From Gemmatimonadaceae bacterium (GTDB lineage Bacteria; Gemmatimonadota; Gemmatimonadetes; Gemmatimonadales; Gemmatimonadaceae): a stretch of DNA of 64,000 bases. The translations under genes and the position numbers were made by a program. The first letter of the stretch is position 1. Every line of letters starts with the position of its first letter. The stretch covers positions 1 through 64,000 of the forward strand of contig DASXUN010000025.1 in assembly GCA_036504815.1 (NCBI GenBank). The letters run 5' to 3'. Below, in pieces: positions 44,424-55,109 of this stretch. Under the pieces are notes generated by a model that saw nothing but the letters and a program-made list of their open reading frames with translations, was not told the DNA's origin and searched no databases.

Positions 44424-44506
44424 GCGCCCAGCGTACCGTGCCTTCGCGGCGGAGCATCACCGTTCCATCACGCCGCGCATCGAATGCGCCCGCGGGGCCC
44501 GCAACG

Positions 44507-44538
44507 ACGATGGGCCGGGATCGCTCCCGGCCCATCGT
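44507..44538. terminator. Strong hairpin after pilA copy 1
   Basis: A perfect 14-bp stem, ACGATGGGCCGGGA / TCCCGGCCCATCGT with loop TCGC, 19 bp after the stop of the first pilA copy. No T-tract follows on the minus strand. It could limit read-through so that major pilin is made in excess over the minor pilins downstream. Confidence 0.6.
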
Positions 44539-44557
44539 GCCCCACAGCGCAATCAGG

Positions 44558-44932
44558 TCAGTTGCAGACCGGCTCGCCTTCGTTGGTGGCGGTGCCGCCC
44601 ACCGAGATGGCGCACGTGCGTGCGGTCGACGCGTGGCCGGCCGTCGCGCTCCAGCCCGTCGCCGTCACGGCGCCCATGGTGACCGTCACGCCGCTCGACG
44701 CCTTGTAGTTGGTGCCCATGGCGGTGATCGACGAGGCATAGCTGCTGTTGTTGTCCGAGAAGTATGCCTCCTGCGCGGTGACGAGATTGCGGAGGTCCGA
44801 CTTCATCGAGGCCACATAGGCCTTTTCCTTCGTGTTCGCGAACTTCGGAATCGCGATCGCGGCCAGGATGCCGATGATCACAACCACGATCAGGAGTTCA
44901 ATGAGCGTGAAGCCCTTGCGATGTGACAACAT
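44558..44932 (-). CDS. pilA: Type IV major pilin (pilA copy 1)
   Basis: 124 aa from the ATG at 44930-44932, GGAG 8 nt upstream. Short leader MLSHRKG, then FTLIELLIVVVIIGILAAIA: cleavage after Gly7, N-methylated Phe, Glu5 of the mature form. Two cysteines near the end (C107 and C123) would close the D-loop. It differs from copy 2 at only 7 of 124 residues (4, 5, 64, 67, 88, 104, 105), mostly conservative. The promoter region is weaker than that of copy 2. The pilin is short, like those of Myxococcus and Geobacter relatives. Confidence 0.95.
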   Translation of the reverse strand: MLSHRKGFTLIELLIVVVIIGILAAIAIPKFANTKEKAYVASMKSDLRNLVTAQEAYFSDNNSSYASSITAMGTNYKASSGVTVTMGAVTATGWSATAGHASTARTCAISVGGTATNEGEPVCN

Positions 44933-44953
44933 GTGCAGCTCCGGAAAAAGTGA

Positions 44954-45012
44954 CGCCGCGTGGCGCGGGTGCAGGCGATGCCGTGCATCGTCTGGCACCA
45001 CGCCACGCGGCG
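44954..45012. repeat. Long hairpin in the leader of pilA copy 1
   Basis: CGCCGCGTGGCG (44954-44965) and its exact reverse complement CGCCACGCGGCG (45001-45012) flank an inner stem GATGC/GCATC. If transcription starts about 12 nt below the sigma-54-like box, this structure covers most of the 5' leader of pilA copy 1, ending 21 nt before its start codon. Confidence 0.65.
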
Positions 45013-45018
45013 GTGCTT

Positions 45019-45034
45019 CGCAACTGTCGTGCTG
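45019..45034 (-). promoter_or_regulatory. Degenerate sigma-54-like site before pilA copy 1
   Basis: CAGCACGACAGTTGCG on the minus strand: the -12 part TTGC is intact, the -24 part is AGCAC instead of GGCAC. The -12 C is 88 nt from the start codon, exactly the distance found for copy 2. Confidence 0.35.
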
Positions 45035-45141
45035 CGGTGCTGGCTGCGGAGGAGTGACAGGTAACCCCTCCTAAAGAACACCGGCGCGCCGGGAGGCCCC
45101 AGCGCGCCAGGTCAAGCTACGTTACGCTCGCTGCAGCGAAA

Positions 45142-45516
45142 TCAGTTGCAGACCGGCTCGCCTTCGTTCGTCGCCGTGCCGCCCACCGAGATGGCGCAGG
45201 TCTTCGTCGTCGACGCATGGCCGGCCGTCGCGGACCAGCCCGTCGCCGTCACCGTGCCCATCGTGACCGTCACGCCGCTCGAGGCCTTGTAGTTCGTGCC
45301 CATGGCGGTGATCGACGCCGCGTACGTGCTGTTGTTGTCCGAGAAGTACGCTTCCTGAGCCGTCACGAGGTTACGAAGGTCCGACTTCATCGAGGCCACA
45401 TAGGCCTTTTCCTTCGTGTTCGCAAACTTCGGGATCGCGATGGCGGCCAGAATGCCGATGATCACGACGACGATCAGGAGCTCAATCAGGGTGAAGCCTT
45501 TCTTGTTCGAAAGCAT
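45142..45516 (-). CDS. pilA: Type IV major pilin (pilA copy 2)
   Basis: 124 aa from the ATG at 45514-45516. Leader MLSNKKG, then FTLIELLIVVVIIGILAAIA. Same disulphide cysteines and 94% identity to copy 1, 209 bp downstream. The 298 bp upstream contain a good sigma-54 promoter and an AT-rich stretch, so this is probably the main pilin gene. The frame extends upstream of the ATG, but prepilin leaders of this type are 6-7 residues. Confidence 0.95.
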   Translation of the reverse strand: MLSNKKGFTLIELLIVVVIIGILAAIAIPKFANTKEKAYVASMKSDLRNLVTAQEAYFSDNNSTYAASITAMGTNYKASSGVTVTMGTVTATGWSATAGHASTTKTCAISVGGTATNEGEPVCN

Positions 45517-45602
45517 TCGTTTGGTCTCCAACGCGTGTGGGGTGAGGTTCGGCGCCTGAAACAGCGCATCGAACGGACGTTCGGATTCGCGTGCCGTAAC
45601 AA

Positions 45603-45618
45603 TGCAATTGCCTTGCCA
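45603..45618 (-). promoter_or_regulatory. Sigma-54 promoter of pilA copy 2
   Basis: TGGCAAGGCAATTGCA on the minus strand: TGGCA and TTGCA with the correct 10-bp GG-to-GC spacing; the only departure from the core consensus TGGCAC-N5-TTGCA is A for C at the sixth base. A start site near 45592 gives a leader of about 75 nt. A PilR-like activator is encoded at 51474-52847. Confidence 0.8.
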
Positions 45619-45764
45619 GAGCGATTCTATGTGCATAAGATAATGATATATAACAAGTTACACATCATCAACTGATTCCGTTACCGTTTGCACTCGGCGC
45701 GCTTTGCCTCTCGAAAACGCAGATCGCCAGAGGGATGAAAGATCCTGTTCGTCGTGTTTTTTTA

Positions 45765-45789
45765 CAGTTGTCTCGTTGTCACACAACTG
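45765..45789. promoter_or_regulatory. Dyad that may be the activator site for pilA copy 2
   Basis: CAGTTGT and ACAACTG (7-bp arms, 11-bp spacer) lie about 150 bp upstream of the sigma-54 site. NtrC-type activators commonly bind such enhancers 100-200 bp away. An AT-rich segment at 45628-45672 between them could bend DNA. This role is inference. Confidence 0.4.
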
Positions 45790-45814
45790 CACAGCTCGCT
45801 TGCACCTGAGCCAG

Positions 45815-47575
45815 CTAGCGTGCACCGGAGCCCCGCCGAGCCAGCCATTTGGCCCCGATGGTGGGGTCCAGGCTGTCATTGGCAACCAACGCGCTGTCCG
45901 CCCGCTCAATGATGTACTGAAACGCCCGCCGGTACATCCCGTCCGCGATGGCCACGCGTGACGTCGTGCGGGCACGCCGCCACTGCGCCAGTTCAAGCTG
46001 GCAGGCGGCAATCGAGACCGTCGCCAGGGCCAGTTCGGGCTCGAGCGACAGCGCCTTCCGGTACAGCGGAATGGCCGCCTCGCAGAGGTGGGCCTGCCGA
46101 TACCGGTGCGCAAGATCCATGTACGGCGCGTGGTAGTCCGGCATCAGTGCGATGGCCATCTGCCACTCGCGTTCGCCGTCGCGGTACCTGTTCTTCAGGA
46201 AATACTGGCCACCCAGCGCGTAGTGCGCCTTGAAGTTGAGCGGCGACTCGGCGGCCATCAGCTCGAACGCCGAGTCGGTGTCGTGCCAGAACGGATTCCG
46301 CTGCGTGCTGCGCGTCACGCCGAACACGAGGGCCGCAACGCACGCCGCCGGCACCAGCGGACGCAGCGGCGAGCGCAGGGCGCGCAACCGCTCACGCACC
46401 GCGTCCACGCCGCAGGCCACCACAAGCATCGCCCCCGCGCTCGGCAGATAGAGCGTGCGCTCGGCCAGCAAGATGCCCGTCGCAAGCAACACGTTGCTCA
46501 CCGGGGCCACGAGGAGCACAAACCAGGCGATGCCGAAGGCCACCGCCGGCCGGCGCCGCATGGTGAGGAGGAACAGCGCCGTGGTGCTCACCAACAGGAG
46601 GATGCCGCCCAGATGCGACGCGTCGAGGGTGTGGTGCACCTCGAGCTGGCGTGGCGAGTAGTCCGCGTACAGGCGCAGCGGCGCGAGCATGAGCCGCCCG
46701 TACTCGGGCAGGACGTTGAGCATGATGAACGCGCGCTCGATCACGCCCTGATGCAGCAGCGACGGATGCGGCACGTCGCCCCCGATGGCGCCCAGCACGC
46801 GCACGCGCACGACGAGGAAGGCGCCCGCAATGATCACCATCGGCCAGAGCAGCAGGCGCAATCGACGAAGGCGCGGCATGACAGGCGCGTCGCGATAGAG
46901 CAGCAGCTCGGCCGCGATCAGCAGCGCGGGGAGGACAATGACGTGTTCCTTGGTGAAGATGCCGCCGAGGAAGAGGGCGATGATTCCCAGGCCGGTTTCA
47001 CGTCGCAGCGGTCCCGTGCGGCGGTCGCGCGCGTAGCAGCCGACGGCCCCGAGGATGAACAGGGCGGCCCAGAGCTCGGCCTGGCCCACGACGTTCGCGA
47101 CCGCCTCGACGTGCACGGGATGCACCGCGAACAGTGCCGCCGCGAGCCACGCCACGCGCGTCGGGACGAGGAAGCCGAGCGTCCAGAACAGTGCCACCGC
47201 GCCGGCGGCCGACAGCACCACGTTGACGAGATGGAAGACGAACGGCGATCCGCCGCCGATGGCCCATTGCAGCGAGTAGGCGAAGATGACGAAGGGACGG
47301 TAGAGCCCCGCTCCGTTCTGCATGGGCCAGTACGACTCCTCGAAGTACCGCCAGAGCGGACGGAGGGCGTGCACCCGGCCGTTCTCGGCGATGATCCAAC
47401 GGTCGTCGTACGTGAAGCCGTTGCGCAGGCTCGTCGCCGCGGCCGCGAGCGCGAGCACCGCCACCAGCAGCGCCAGCAGTCCCCATCGTGGATCCGGGAG
47501 TGGCGCGGGTCGGGTGGGACCCGCGCCGGCGCGTGCCGCGCCGCTCGCGGACGCGTTCGCCGACGGTGCCGTCAC
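45815..47575 (-). CDS. TMTC-like membrane glycosyltransferase with TPR region
   Basis: 586 aa. About ten or more membrane helices in the first 410 residues, with the acidic motif TYDDRWII in the first outer loop, as in GT-C enzymes that use lipid-linked sugars, and TKEH later in the fold ([11 protein letters not shown]). The last 170 residues contain TPR-like helices ([20 protein letters not shown] and [19 protein letters not shown]), the arrangement of TMTC/DUF1736 proteins that O-mannosylate proteins. It overlaps the preceding GT2 gene by 4 bp. Pilin or another surface protein could be the target, but that is inference. Confidence 0.82.
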   Translation of the reverse strand: MTAPSANASASGAARAGAGPTRPAPLPDPRWGLLALLVAVLALAAAATSLRNGFTYDDRWIIAENGRVHALRPLWRYFEESYWPMQNGAGLYRPFVIFAYSLQWAIGGGSPFVFHLVNVVLSAAGAVALFWTLGFLVPTRVAWLAAALFAVHPVHVEAVANVVGQAELWAALFILGAVGCYARDRRTGPLRRETGLGIIALFLGGIFTKEHVIVLPALLIAAELLLYRDAPVMPRLRRLRLLLWPMVIIAGAFLVVRVRVLGAIGGDVPHPSLLHQGVIERAFIMLNVLPEYGRLMLAPLRLYADYSPRQLEVHHTLDASHLGGILLLVSTTALFLLTMRRRPAVAFGIAWFVLLVAPVSNVLLATGILLAERTLYLPSAGAMLVVACGVDAVRERLRALRSPLRPLVPAACVAALVFGVTRSTQRNPFWHDTDSAFELMAAESPLNFKAHYALGGQYFLKNRYRDGEREWQMAIALMPDYHAPYMDLAHRYRQAHLCEAAIPLYRKALSLEPELALATVSIAACQLELAQWRRARTTSRVAIADGMYRRAFQYIIERADSALVANDSLDPTIGAKWLARRGSGAR

Positions 47576-48330
47576 GAGAAGAAGTTGAAGCGCACGATGT
47601 GCCAGAACGCCGCCACGCCGTCACGCCAGCCGATCTTCTTGCCCTCGGCGTAGGTGCGTCCCGAATAGCTGATCGGCACCTCGAAGATGCGGACGTTGGC
47701 CTGCGCGAGGCGCGCCGTCACCTCGGGCTCGAACCCGAACCGGTCGCTCGTGAGGCGCAGCGAGCGCGCCAGGTCGCCACGGATCGCCTTGTAGCACGTC
47801 TCCATGTCGGTGAGGTTCAGGTTCGTCGCCATGTTGCTGAGGAGGGTGAGCAGCCAGTTGCCCACCGAATGCCAGTAGTAGAGCACGCGATGCGGGCCGC
47901 TGAGGAACCGCGAGCCGAAGACCGCGTCGGCGCGCCCGTCGACGATCGGGCCGAGCAGCGTCGGCCAGTCGGCCGGGTCGTACTCCAGGTCGGCGTCCTG
48001 CACGATGACCACGTTGCCCGTGCTCGCGGCCAGCGCCGTCCGGATCGCCGCCCCTTTCCCCCGGTTGACCTCGTGGCGGAGGAGCACGTCGATGCGTCCC
48101 GCCTCCTTGAGCTCCCCGAGCTTCGCCCACGTGCCATCGGTCGAGCAGTCATCCACGCACACCACCTGCTTGCGGACGCTGACGGCATGCACCTGATCGA
48201 GGATGAGCTCGATGGTTGACTGCTCGTTGTAGACCGGGATGAGGACCGACAGGACGAGGTCGCCTTCATTGATCGGCGTGCGGCCTCGCATGCGGGGAAT
48301 GGAGGGAACGTGGGTCGGGGTGGCAGGCAT
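47572..48330 (-). CDS. GT2 family polyprenyl-phosphate glycosyltransferase (DPM1-like)
   Basis: 252 aa, soluble or peripheral. [44 protein letters not shown] and [12 protein letters not shown] (DxD) are the hallmark motifs of dolichol-phosphate mannosyl/glucosyltransferases, as are [17 protein letters not shown] and [11 protein letters not shown]. It should make a polyprenyl-phosphate sugar, the donor for GT-C enzymes such as those encoded on both sides. No C-terminal membrane helices, unlike ArnC. Start chosen at the first ATG; a second (residue 14) is possible. Confidence 0.9.
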   Translation of the reverse strand: MPATPTHVPSIPRMRGRTPINEGDLVLSVLIPVYNEQSTIELILDQVHAVSVRKQVVCVDDCSTDGTWAKLGELKEAGRIDVLLRHEVNRGKGAAIRTALAASTGNVVIVQDADLEYDPADWPTLLGPIVDGRADAVFGSRFLSGPHRVLYYWHSVGNWLLTLLSNMATNLNLTDMETCYKAIRGDLARSLRLTSDRFGFEPEVTARLAQANVRIFEVPISYSGRTYAEGKKIGWRDGVAAFWHIVRFNFFS

Positions 48331-48364
48331 GGGTTGTCGAAGGCGGTGGGCGGGCCGACAGGTC

Positions 48365-49900
48365 CTAGCGGACTACATCATACACTATCACACCCGACGT
48401 GTCGGCGGCGACGAGCTTCAGGCGGCCGCGCTGCACCAGTTGATGGGCGGCGCGGAGCGACTCACGCTCCGCCACGAGCACCCAGCGGGGGTGATACGCA
48501 TCCAGCACACTCTGCATCTGTGCCGCCACCTCGGCATCGGTCCGTTCGCGCACGTGCTGCACGGCGGTGAGGGCGAGGAGCGGAACCGCCGGACGTCCCG
48601 CATACAGGTGCACCATCGCGTCCTGATCGGAGGCGACGAGACCATCGCGCGGCAGGGCCGCGGCCACCTTGGCCGCCGACACGCCCATGTGCGCATTGGC
48701 CTGTTCGCCTGATTCCCACATGCGCGTGGGCCAGGTGCGAACGTGCCAGACAACGAACAGCAGCGAGAGCGCGGCGGTGGTGGCGCGTCCGATGTGGCGG
48801 ACCGAGGCGGAACGGTCGCCACTGCTCACGTGGCCAGCCCCAGCGGCGACGGCGATCAGGACGATGGGCCACAGCGGCCAGAGGAAGCGATCCGGCGGGA
48901 ACGGCCAGACGAGGAGCAGCGCCCCGTACGGAATCAGGAGAAGCAGTGTCGCGGATGCGCGCGGCCAGAGGCGGCGCGCGCCAACACGCGCCAGCGCGAC
49001 GAGCACGACGATCGCAGTGGCCTGCACCAGCCAGTGGCTGCCGGACAGGCCGAAGAGCGTGAGCGGGATCAGCAGGCCGCGCAGGTTCACGGCGATCACC
49101 TCGCGCACGAACGCTACGCCGCCGGTGCGCCACGCATCGCCCAGCCAGGGCCCGTACGCGCCGTAGGCACCGGCCACGGCATCCGGAACGGCGCGTGCAT
49201 GCGCGGAGGCCCAGAGCTGCCACGGGACGAGGACGATGAGCGCGCCCGCGAGCAGCAGCGCCGCGTCGCGCCAGCGACGGCGGAGGCCGAGCATCACGAG
49301 TGCCGCGGGCAGCAGGGCGATGCCGACCGTGCGCAGCAGGGCGAGCGCGCCCGTGGCGAGCCCCAGCGAGAGGAGCAGACGCGGCGAAGGGCGCGCGTTG
49401 GCCTCGAGCGAACGATCAACGACGGGCAGCAGCCCGAACAGCGCCGCCATGAAGGCCGTCTCCGAAAAGAGCAGGCCGTTGAGGAAGAGCACCGGGACAC
49501 TCGCGACGCTCGCGATGGCCACGACCGACGCGGCAATCGGACCGAGCCCGCCGGAGCGACGCCCGAGGGCGCGGATCGCGAGCGCGACCACTGGCAGAAG
49601 GACGATGTTGACGAGCTTGAAGTACACGACATTGGCCGGGAAGCTCGGCGCCATCCACCAGATCGGTGCAAGCAGCAGGGGGTATCCGGGCGGGAAATGC
49701 GCGGCGGCCGGTGCCCCCGGCAGGTTCATGTACCGGTAGCCATCGCCGTGCGCGAGGGCCCGTGCGAGGATCAGGTAGTGGCCATCGTCCTGAAAGAAGC
49801 CGACCGGCAGCGCATTCATCGCAAAGAGGCCGAGCAGCAGGGCGATGGCCGCCGTGGCCATCGCGGCGCGGCGCTCGAGGGCGAGGGGGTCGTCGTTCAT
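48365..49900 (-). CDS. GT-C fold membrane glycosyltransferase (ArnT/PMT-like)
   Basis: 511 aa, about ten membrane helices. The acidic pair in [20 protein letters not shown], the conserved first outer loop of ArnT/PMT relatives, is followed by [20 protein letters not shown]. The C-terminal region is soluble ([18 protein letters not shown]). Its sequence shares the loop pattern with the next gene upstream (526 aa), so they are paralogues. It overlaps that gene by 4 bp. Sugar and acceptor unknown. Confidence 0.85.
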   Translation of the reverse strand: MNDDPLALERRAAMATAAIALLLGLFAMNALPVGFFQDDGHYLILARALAHGDGYRYMNLPGAPAAAHFPPGYPLLLAPIWWMAPSFPANVVYFKLVNIVLLPVVALAIRALGRRSGGLGPIAASVVAIASVASVPVLFLNGLLFSETAFMAALFGLLPVVDRSLEANARPSPRLLLSLGLATGALALLRTVGIALLPAALVMLGLRRRWRDAALLLAGALIVLVPWQLWASAHARAVPDAVAGAYGAYGPWLGDAWRTGGVAFVREVIAVNLRGLLIPLTLFGLSGSHWLVQATAIVVLVALARVGARRLWPRASATLLLLIPYGALLLVWPFPPDRFLWPLWPIVLIAVAAGAGHVSSGDRSASVRHIGRATTAALSLLFVVWHVRTWPTRMWESGEQANAHMGVSAAKVAAALPRDGLVASDQDAMVHLYAGRPAVPLLALTAVQHVRERTDAEVAAQMQSVLDAYHPRWVLVAERESLRAAHQLVQRGRLKLVAADTSGVIVYDVVR

Positions 49901-51473
49901 GGGCGCTCCCGCAGGGCGAAGGCCGATCCGCCGCCCGGAACCGCCGGCAGTGCGGTGACCGCCGGCGCATCGGAACGCGCGGCCCAGAGCGGCACGGCGT
50001 CAATTTCCGCCGTGCCGCGCGACAGCACGAGCAGGTGGGGGTGAAAGCGCGCCGCGAGCGCGCCGAACTCGCGCGCGTACTGCGGCAACGGCTTGTCCCG
50101 CACATGCTCGGCGGGAGTCAGCATCGACACCGGCATCGTTCGGCGTCCGGTGTAAAGCGCAATCATCACGTGGCCATCGCTGGCCACGAGGTCGGTTGGC
50201 GCCGCATGCGTGGCGGTCCACTCGACGAGCGGCCAGAGGCGGCGGGTCATCTCCGCCTGCGGCGCTCCCGCCCATCCGCGCGCCAGTCCGCGCAGTGCGT
50301 AACCGCCCTGTCCAACGAGCAGCAGGGCGACCACGAGCACCGCCGCCCTTGGAGCGACCGGCCATCGCCCCGCGAACGCGTGGCCCACGGCACGCGCGCC
50401 CGCGACGAGCACGATGCCGGCCATCGGCCAGACGGCCCACACGAAGCGCTCGGGATTGTACGGCCAGAGCAAGACGACCGCACCGTACGCCAGCAGGAAC
50501 GCGGCGATGACGCTCGCTCGACGCGACAGCGCCGCGAGCCCCGCGCCAAGCGTCAGGACGACCGTCGAGGCAGCGAGCCATTGCACCAGGCGGGGAAGAC
50601 CGGGCGCGAAGACCAGCCCAAACGCGCGCCAGAGATCGCTCGCGTTGCGCACGAGGACGTCCCAGGCGAGCGCCGGCTCCCGTTGGTAGCCGGCAATCAC
50701 CCACTCGAGGTACGGGCCGTAGCTGCCACGCAGCTCATCCGGAAAGCCCCGCGACGCCTGCCATACCCACCATTGCCATGGCGCGAGCGCGACGACGGCG
50801 CAGGCGGCCACGACCGCAGCTTCGCGGCGTCGGTGTCGCCACCAGAGGGCGAGCAGCGTTGCGGGGAGCAGGACGCCGCCCAGCGTGCGCACCAGCGTGA
50901 GCGCGGCGATCGCGAGGCCGGCGAGGATGGCCGGCTGCGTGCCACCGCGTTCCACGGCATCCTCGGCAAGCCACAGGCTGCCCACGAGGACCGCGAGGAA
51001 GAACGGCTCGCTCAGCAATACATTGGACAGCACCAGCACGGGCGCGGTCAGCGCGCAGATGGCCACCGCGAGCGCGGCGGGGCCGGCGCCGTTTGACAGG
51101 TACCGCGTCGCGAGGCGCGCCGCGCCGTACACCCCGGCCGCGAGGAAGACCGGGTTCAGCAGCTTCAGGATCGCGACGTTCGCGGGAAACTCGGGCGTCA
51201 CCTTGAGCAGCGCCGCGAGCACCAGCGGGAAGAGCGGCGGGTAGTGAATGGCCGGCGGCGCGCCCGGCAGGTACGTGTAGCGATAACCGTCACCCGCCGC
51301 GATCGCCTTGGCAGACAGCAGGTAGACGCCGTCGTCCCAGAAGACGCCGATGGGGCTGGGCGTGACGTTCGCGATCGCACACGCGAGCACCACGAGCGCG
51401 GCGATTCCCGCCGCCAGCCATGGCGGACGAACGGACGCCCACTGCGGCGCGCCGCGGCGCGCCGCGGTGTCCG

Positions 51474-51477
<4 letters not shown>
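49897..51477 (-). CDS. GT-C fold membrane glycosyltransferase (ArnT/PMT-like), paralogue
   Basis: 526 aa from a GTG at 51475-51477 overlapping the pilR-like stop as GTGA, which decides the start over an ATG 35 codons earlier. Eleven or so membrane helices; outer loop VFWDDGVYLLSAKAIAAGDG with paired aspartates, then GAPPAIHYPPLFPLVLAALL. The C-terminal periplasmic part is YAREFGALAARFHPHLLVLS. The overlap ties this and the following glycosyltransferases to the two-component system genes. Confidence 0.85.
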
Positions 51478-52843
<1,366 letters not shown>

Positions 52844-52847
<4 letters not shown>

Positions 52848-54526
52848 GCGGAATCTCCAGATGAGTGGGGCGTGCGCGGCAGCAGCACCGAGAAGCGCGT
52901 GCCGGCGGCGGCCGTGTCGACGAGCACGTAGCCCTTGTGCGCCTCGACGGCGCGATGCGTCACGGCGAGGCCGAGGCCGGTGCCGCCGACCTTGGTGGTG
53001 CTGAACGGTTCGAACAGCCGCTCGGCGATCTCGGGGGCGATCCCAGGCCCCTCGTCGGTGACGGCGATTTCGAAGGCGCCGCCGTCGAACGAAACTCCCG
53101 ACGGCAGTTGGCGGCGTTCCACCGCGCGGGCCGTGACACGCACGGTGCTGCCCGCGGGCGACGCCTGGAGCGCGTTGAGGATGAGGTTGAAGATGGCGCG
53201 GTGCAGGAGGTCCTCATCCCCGAGGAAGGAGAGCGCGTCGCCATCGACCTCGACGTCGAGCCGGACGTTCTCGGCGTGATGCGGATGGGCGAGCGCCAGC
53301 GTGGCCGCACCGCGCGCGATCTGGCCCAGGTCGACGTTTTCCATGCGCGTCACGCGCACGCGCGCGAAGTCGAGGAACTCGGTCAGGACGCGCGAGAGCC
53401 GTCCGGACTCGCGGACGATCAGGTTGCCGAGAATGCGTTCGTCCTCGGTGGCCGCGGGCCGGCGCGACATCTGCTCGACCGCGCTCTGGATCGACGCGAG
53501 CGGGTTGCGGATCTCGTGGGCCAGCGAGGCCGACAATTCGGCCACCGCCTCGAGCCGCTGCGCGCGCAGGTTGAGCTGTTCGAGCCGCTTCTGGTCGCTG
53601 ATGTCCTGGAAGATGGCCGTTGCCGAGCGCGGCACGTGCTGTCCGTCGCCCGCATCGGAGGTCGTCGTCACGCCCACCGGGAAGACCGCGCCGCCGCGCG
53701 TGAGGAATCCCTCGGCCCGGCTGAGATGCACGTGGTCGCGCAGCGCGTGGTCGAGGGCGTTCCCCACCACCGGCGCCACCCGGCGCAGGTCGGCGAGCAC
53801 CGGACGGCCGATGGCCAGGTCGAGCGGGAGTCCCAGCAGCTCGTTGGCCATCGGGTTGGCGTACTGGAGCGCGCCGAACTCATCGACGGTCAGGATGCCG
53901 GAGCGGATGTTTGCGAGGATGTCGGCGGCGCGCAGCCGGGCACTGGCGAGTTCCGCCTCCAGCCGCTCCGTCCCCTGCCCGCGTTCGCGCAGCCGCGCGG
54001 CGATGGAACTGGTGCCGAACGCCACGGTGACGAAGACCACCAGTTGCAGCGTGAGGGCGAGCGAAAGCGGACCTGCCCCGACGACGATGACGTCGGCGAC
54101 ATAGAACGTGCTTCCAAGCCCGGCGACGAGCAGCGCACCGCGAGTGGGAAGGAGCAGCGCGGCGGCGGCATTCACGAGGATGTAGAGCGCGGCAAATCCG
54201 GAGGCCAAGCCGCCAGTCACGTGCACGACCGACGTCACGATCAGCACGTCGAAGACGAACTGGCCGTACATGAAGGCGATCGTCGGCGACTTGCGCTGGA
54301 CGCCGGTCCAGATGGCCGACGGGACCGTCACCACCATCGTCAGCGCAAAGGCCAGCGACGCGACGAGCGTGTTCTCCGGATCCGTGATCTGCCAGACCCG
54401 AATGGCTGCCACATAGATGGACGTGGCCAGCGTGAAGCGCGCCAGATAGAGCCAACGCACCACCCGGCGAGGATCGAGCAGTCCCCGAACCTTGTCGTCA
54501 GCGGTCTGGAAGAAATTCGCGCGCAT
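52844..54526 (-). CDS. pilS: PilS-like sensor histidine kinase with six membrane helices
   Basis: 560 aa. Six membrane helices in the first 175 residues without a large periplasmic loop, as in PilS. A PAS domain (about 195-310, ILANIRSGILTVDEFG), the HisKA dimerisation domain with phospho-acceptor H337 (LAHEIRNPLASIQSAVEQMS, typical of PilS/NtrB), and an HATPase with DEGPGIAPE and TKVGGTGLGLAVTHRAVEAH. Its stop overlaps the regulator start by 4 bp. It probably senses pilin in the membrane, as known for PilS of Pseudomonas; that is inference. Confidence 0.85.
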
Positions 54527-54674
54527 CGTCCTCCGGGCCGGGGACTGTTGCAGGATGCAAGAAATTCAGGATGGGGAAGCTCGACGCATTATGCAAGAAC
54601 AGTCTCGGTCGCGCCACTATTAGATTACGTGGCTGGGCGACGCCGCCCCCTCTCTCCCGCCCTGAGTCGCCGTC

Positions 54675-55109
54675 ATGGCACCTGACGACCCGCTCGCCGT
54701 GAATGAAACCGTGGCCATACCGCGCACGGAGTTGGACGTGCGCGCCTCGCGAGCGGGCGGCCCGGGGGGACAGCACGTGAACACCTCATCGACGCGGATC
54801 GAGGTCACGTGGAACGTCCGAACCACGGCCGCACTCGGCGACGAACAGAAGGCGCGCGTGCTGGTGGCGCTCGCCACGCGCCTCGACGCCAGCGGCGCGC
54901 TGCGCGTGGTGGCGAGCGACACCAGGAGCCAGCGGCAGAACCGCGAGCTGGCCGAAGAGCGCCTCGCCGCGCTCGTGCGACGCGCACTGGTCGTGAAGCG
55001 CGCCCGCAAGAAGACGCGTCCGACGCGTTCCTCGGTGGAACGCCGGCTTACCACCAAGCGGATCGCGGGCGCGAAGAAGCGCGACCGGCGTTACCGCGGC
55101 GACGACTGA
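54675..55109 (+). CDS. arfB: Alternative ribosome-rescue factor ArfB (ICT1-like peptidyl-tRNA hydrolase)
   Basis: 144 aa. Releases peptides from stalled ribosomes lacking a stop codon. The GGQ motif is at 31-33 within SRAGGPGGQHVNTSSTRIEV, and the basic C-terminal tail (KRARKKTRPTRSSVERRL, then GAKKRDRRY) would enter the empty mRNA channel. It lacks the codon-recognition domains of RF1/RF2, as expected. The next gene starts within its stop codon (TGATG), so SulP is coupled to it. Confidence 0.93.
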   Translation: MAPDDPLAVNETVAIPRTELDVRASRAGGPGGQHVNTSSTRIEVTWNVRTTAALGDEQKARVLVALATRLDASGALRVVASDTRSQRQNRELAEERLAALVRRALVVKRARKKTRPTRSSVERRLTTKRIAGAKKRDRRYRGDD

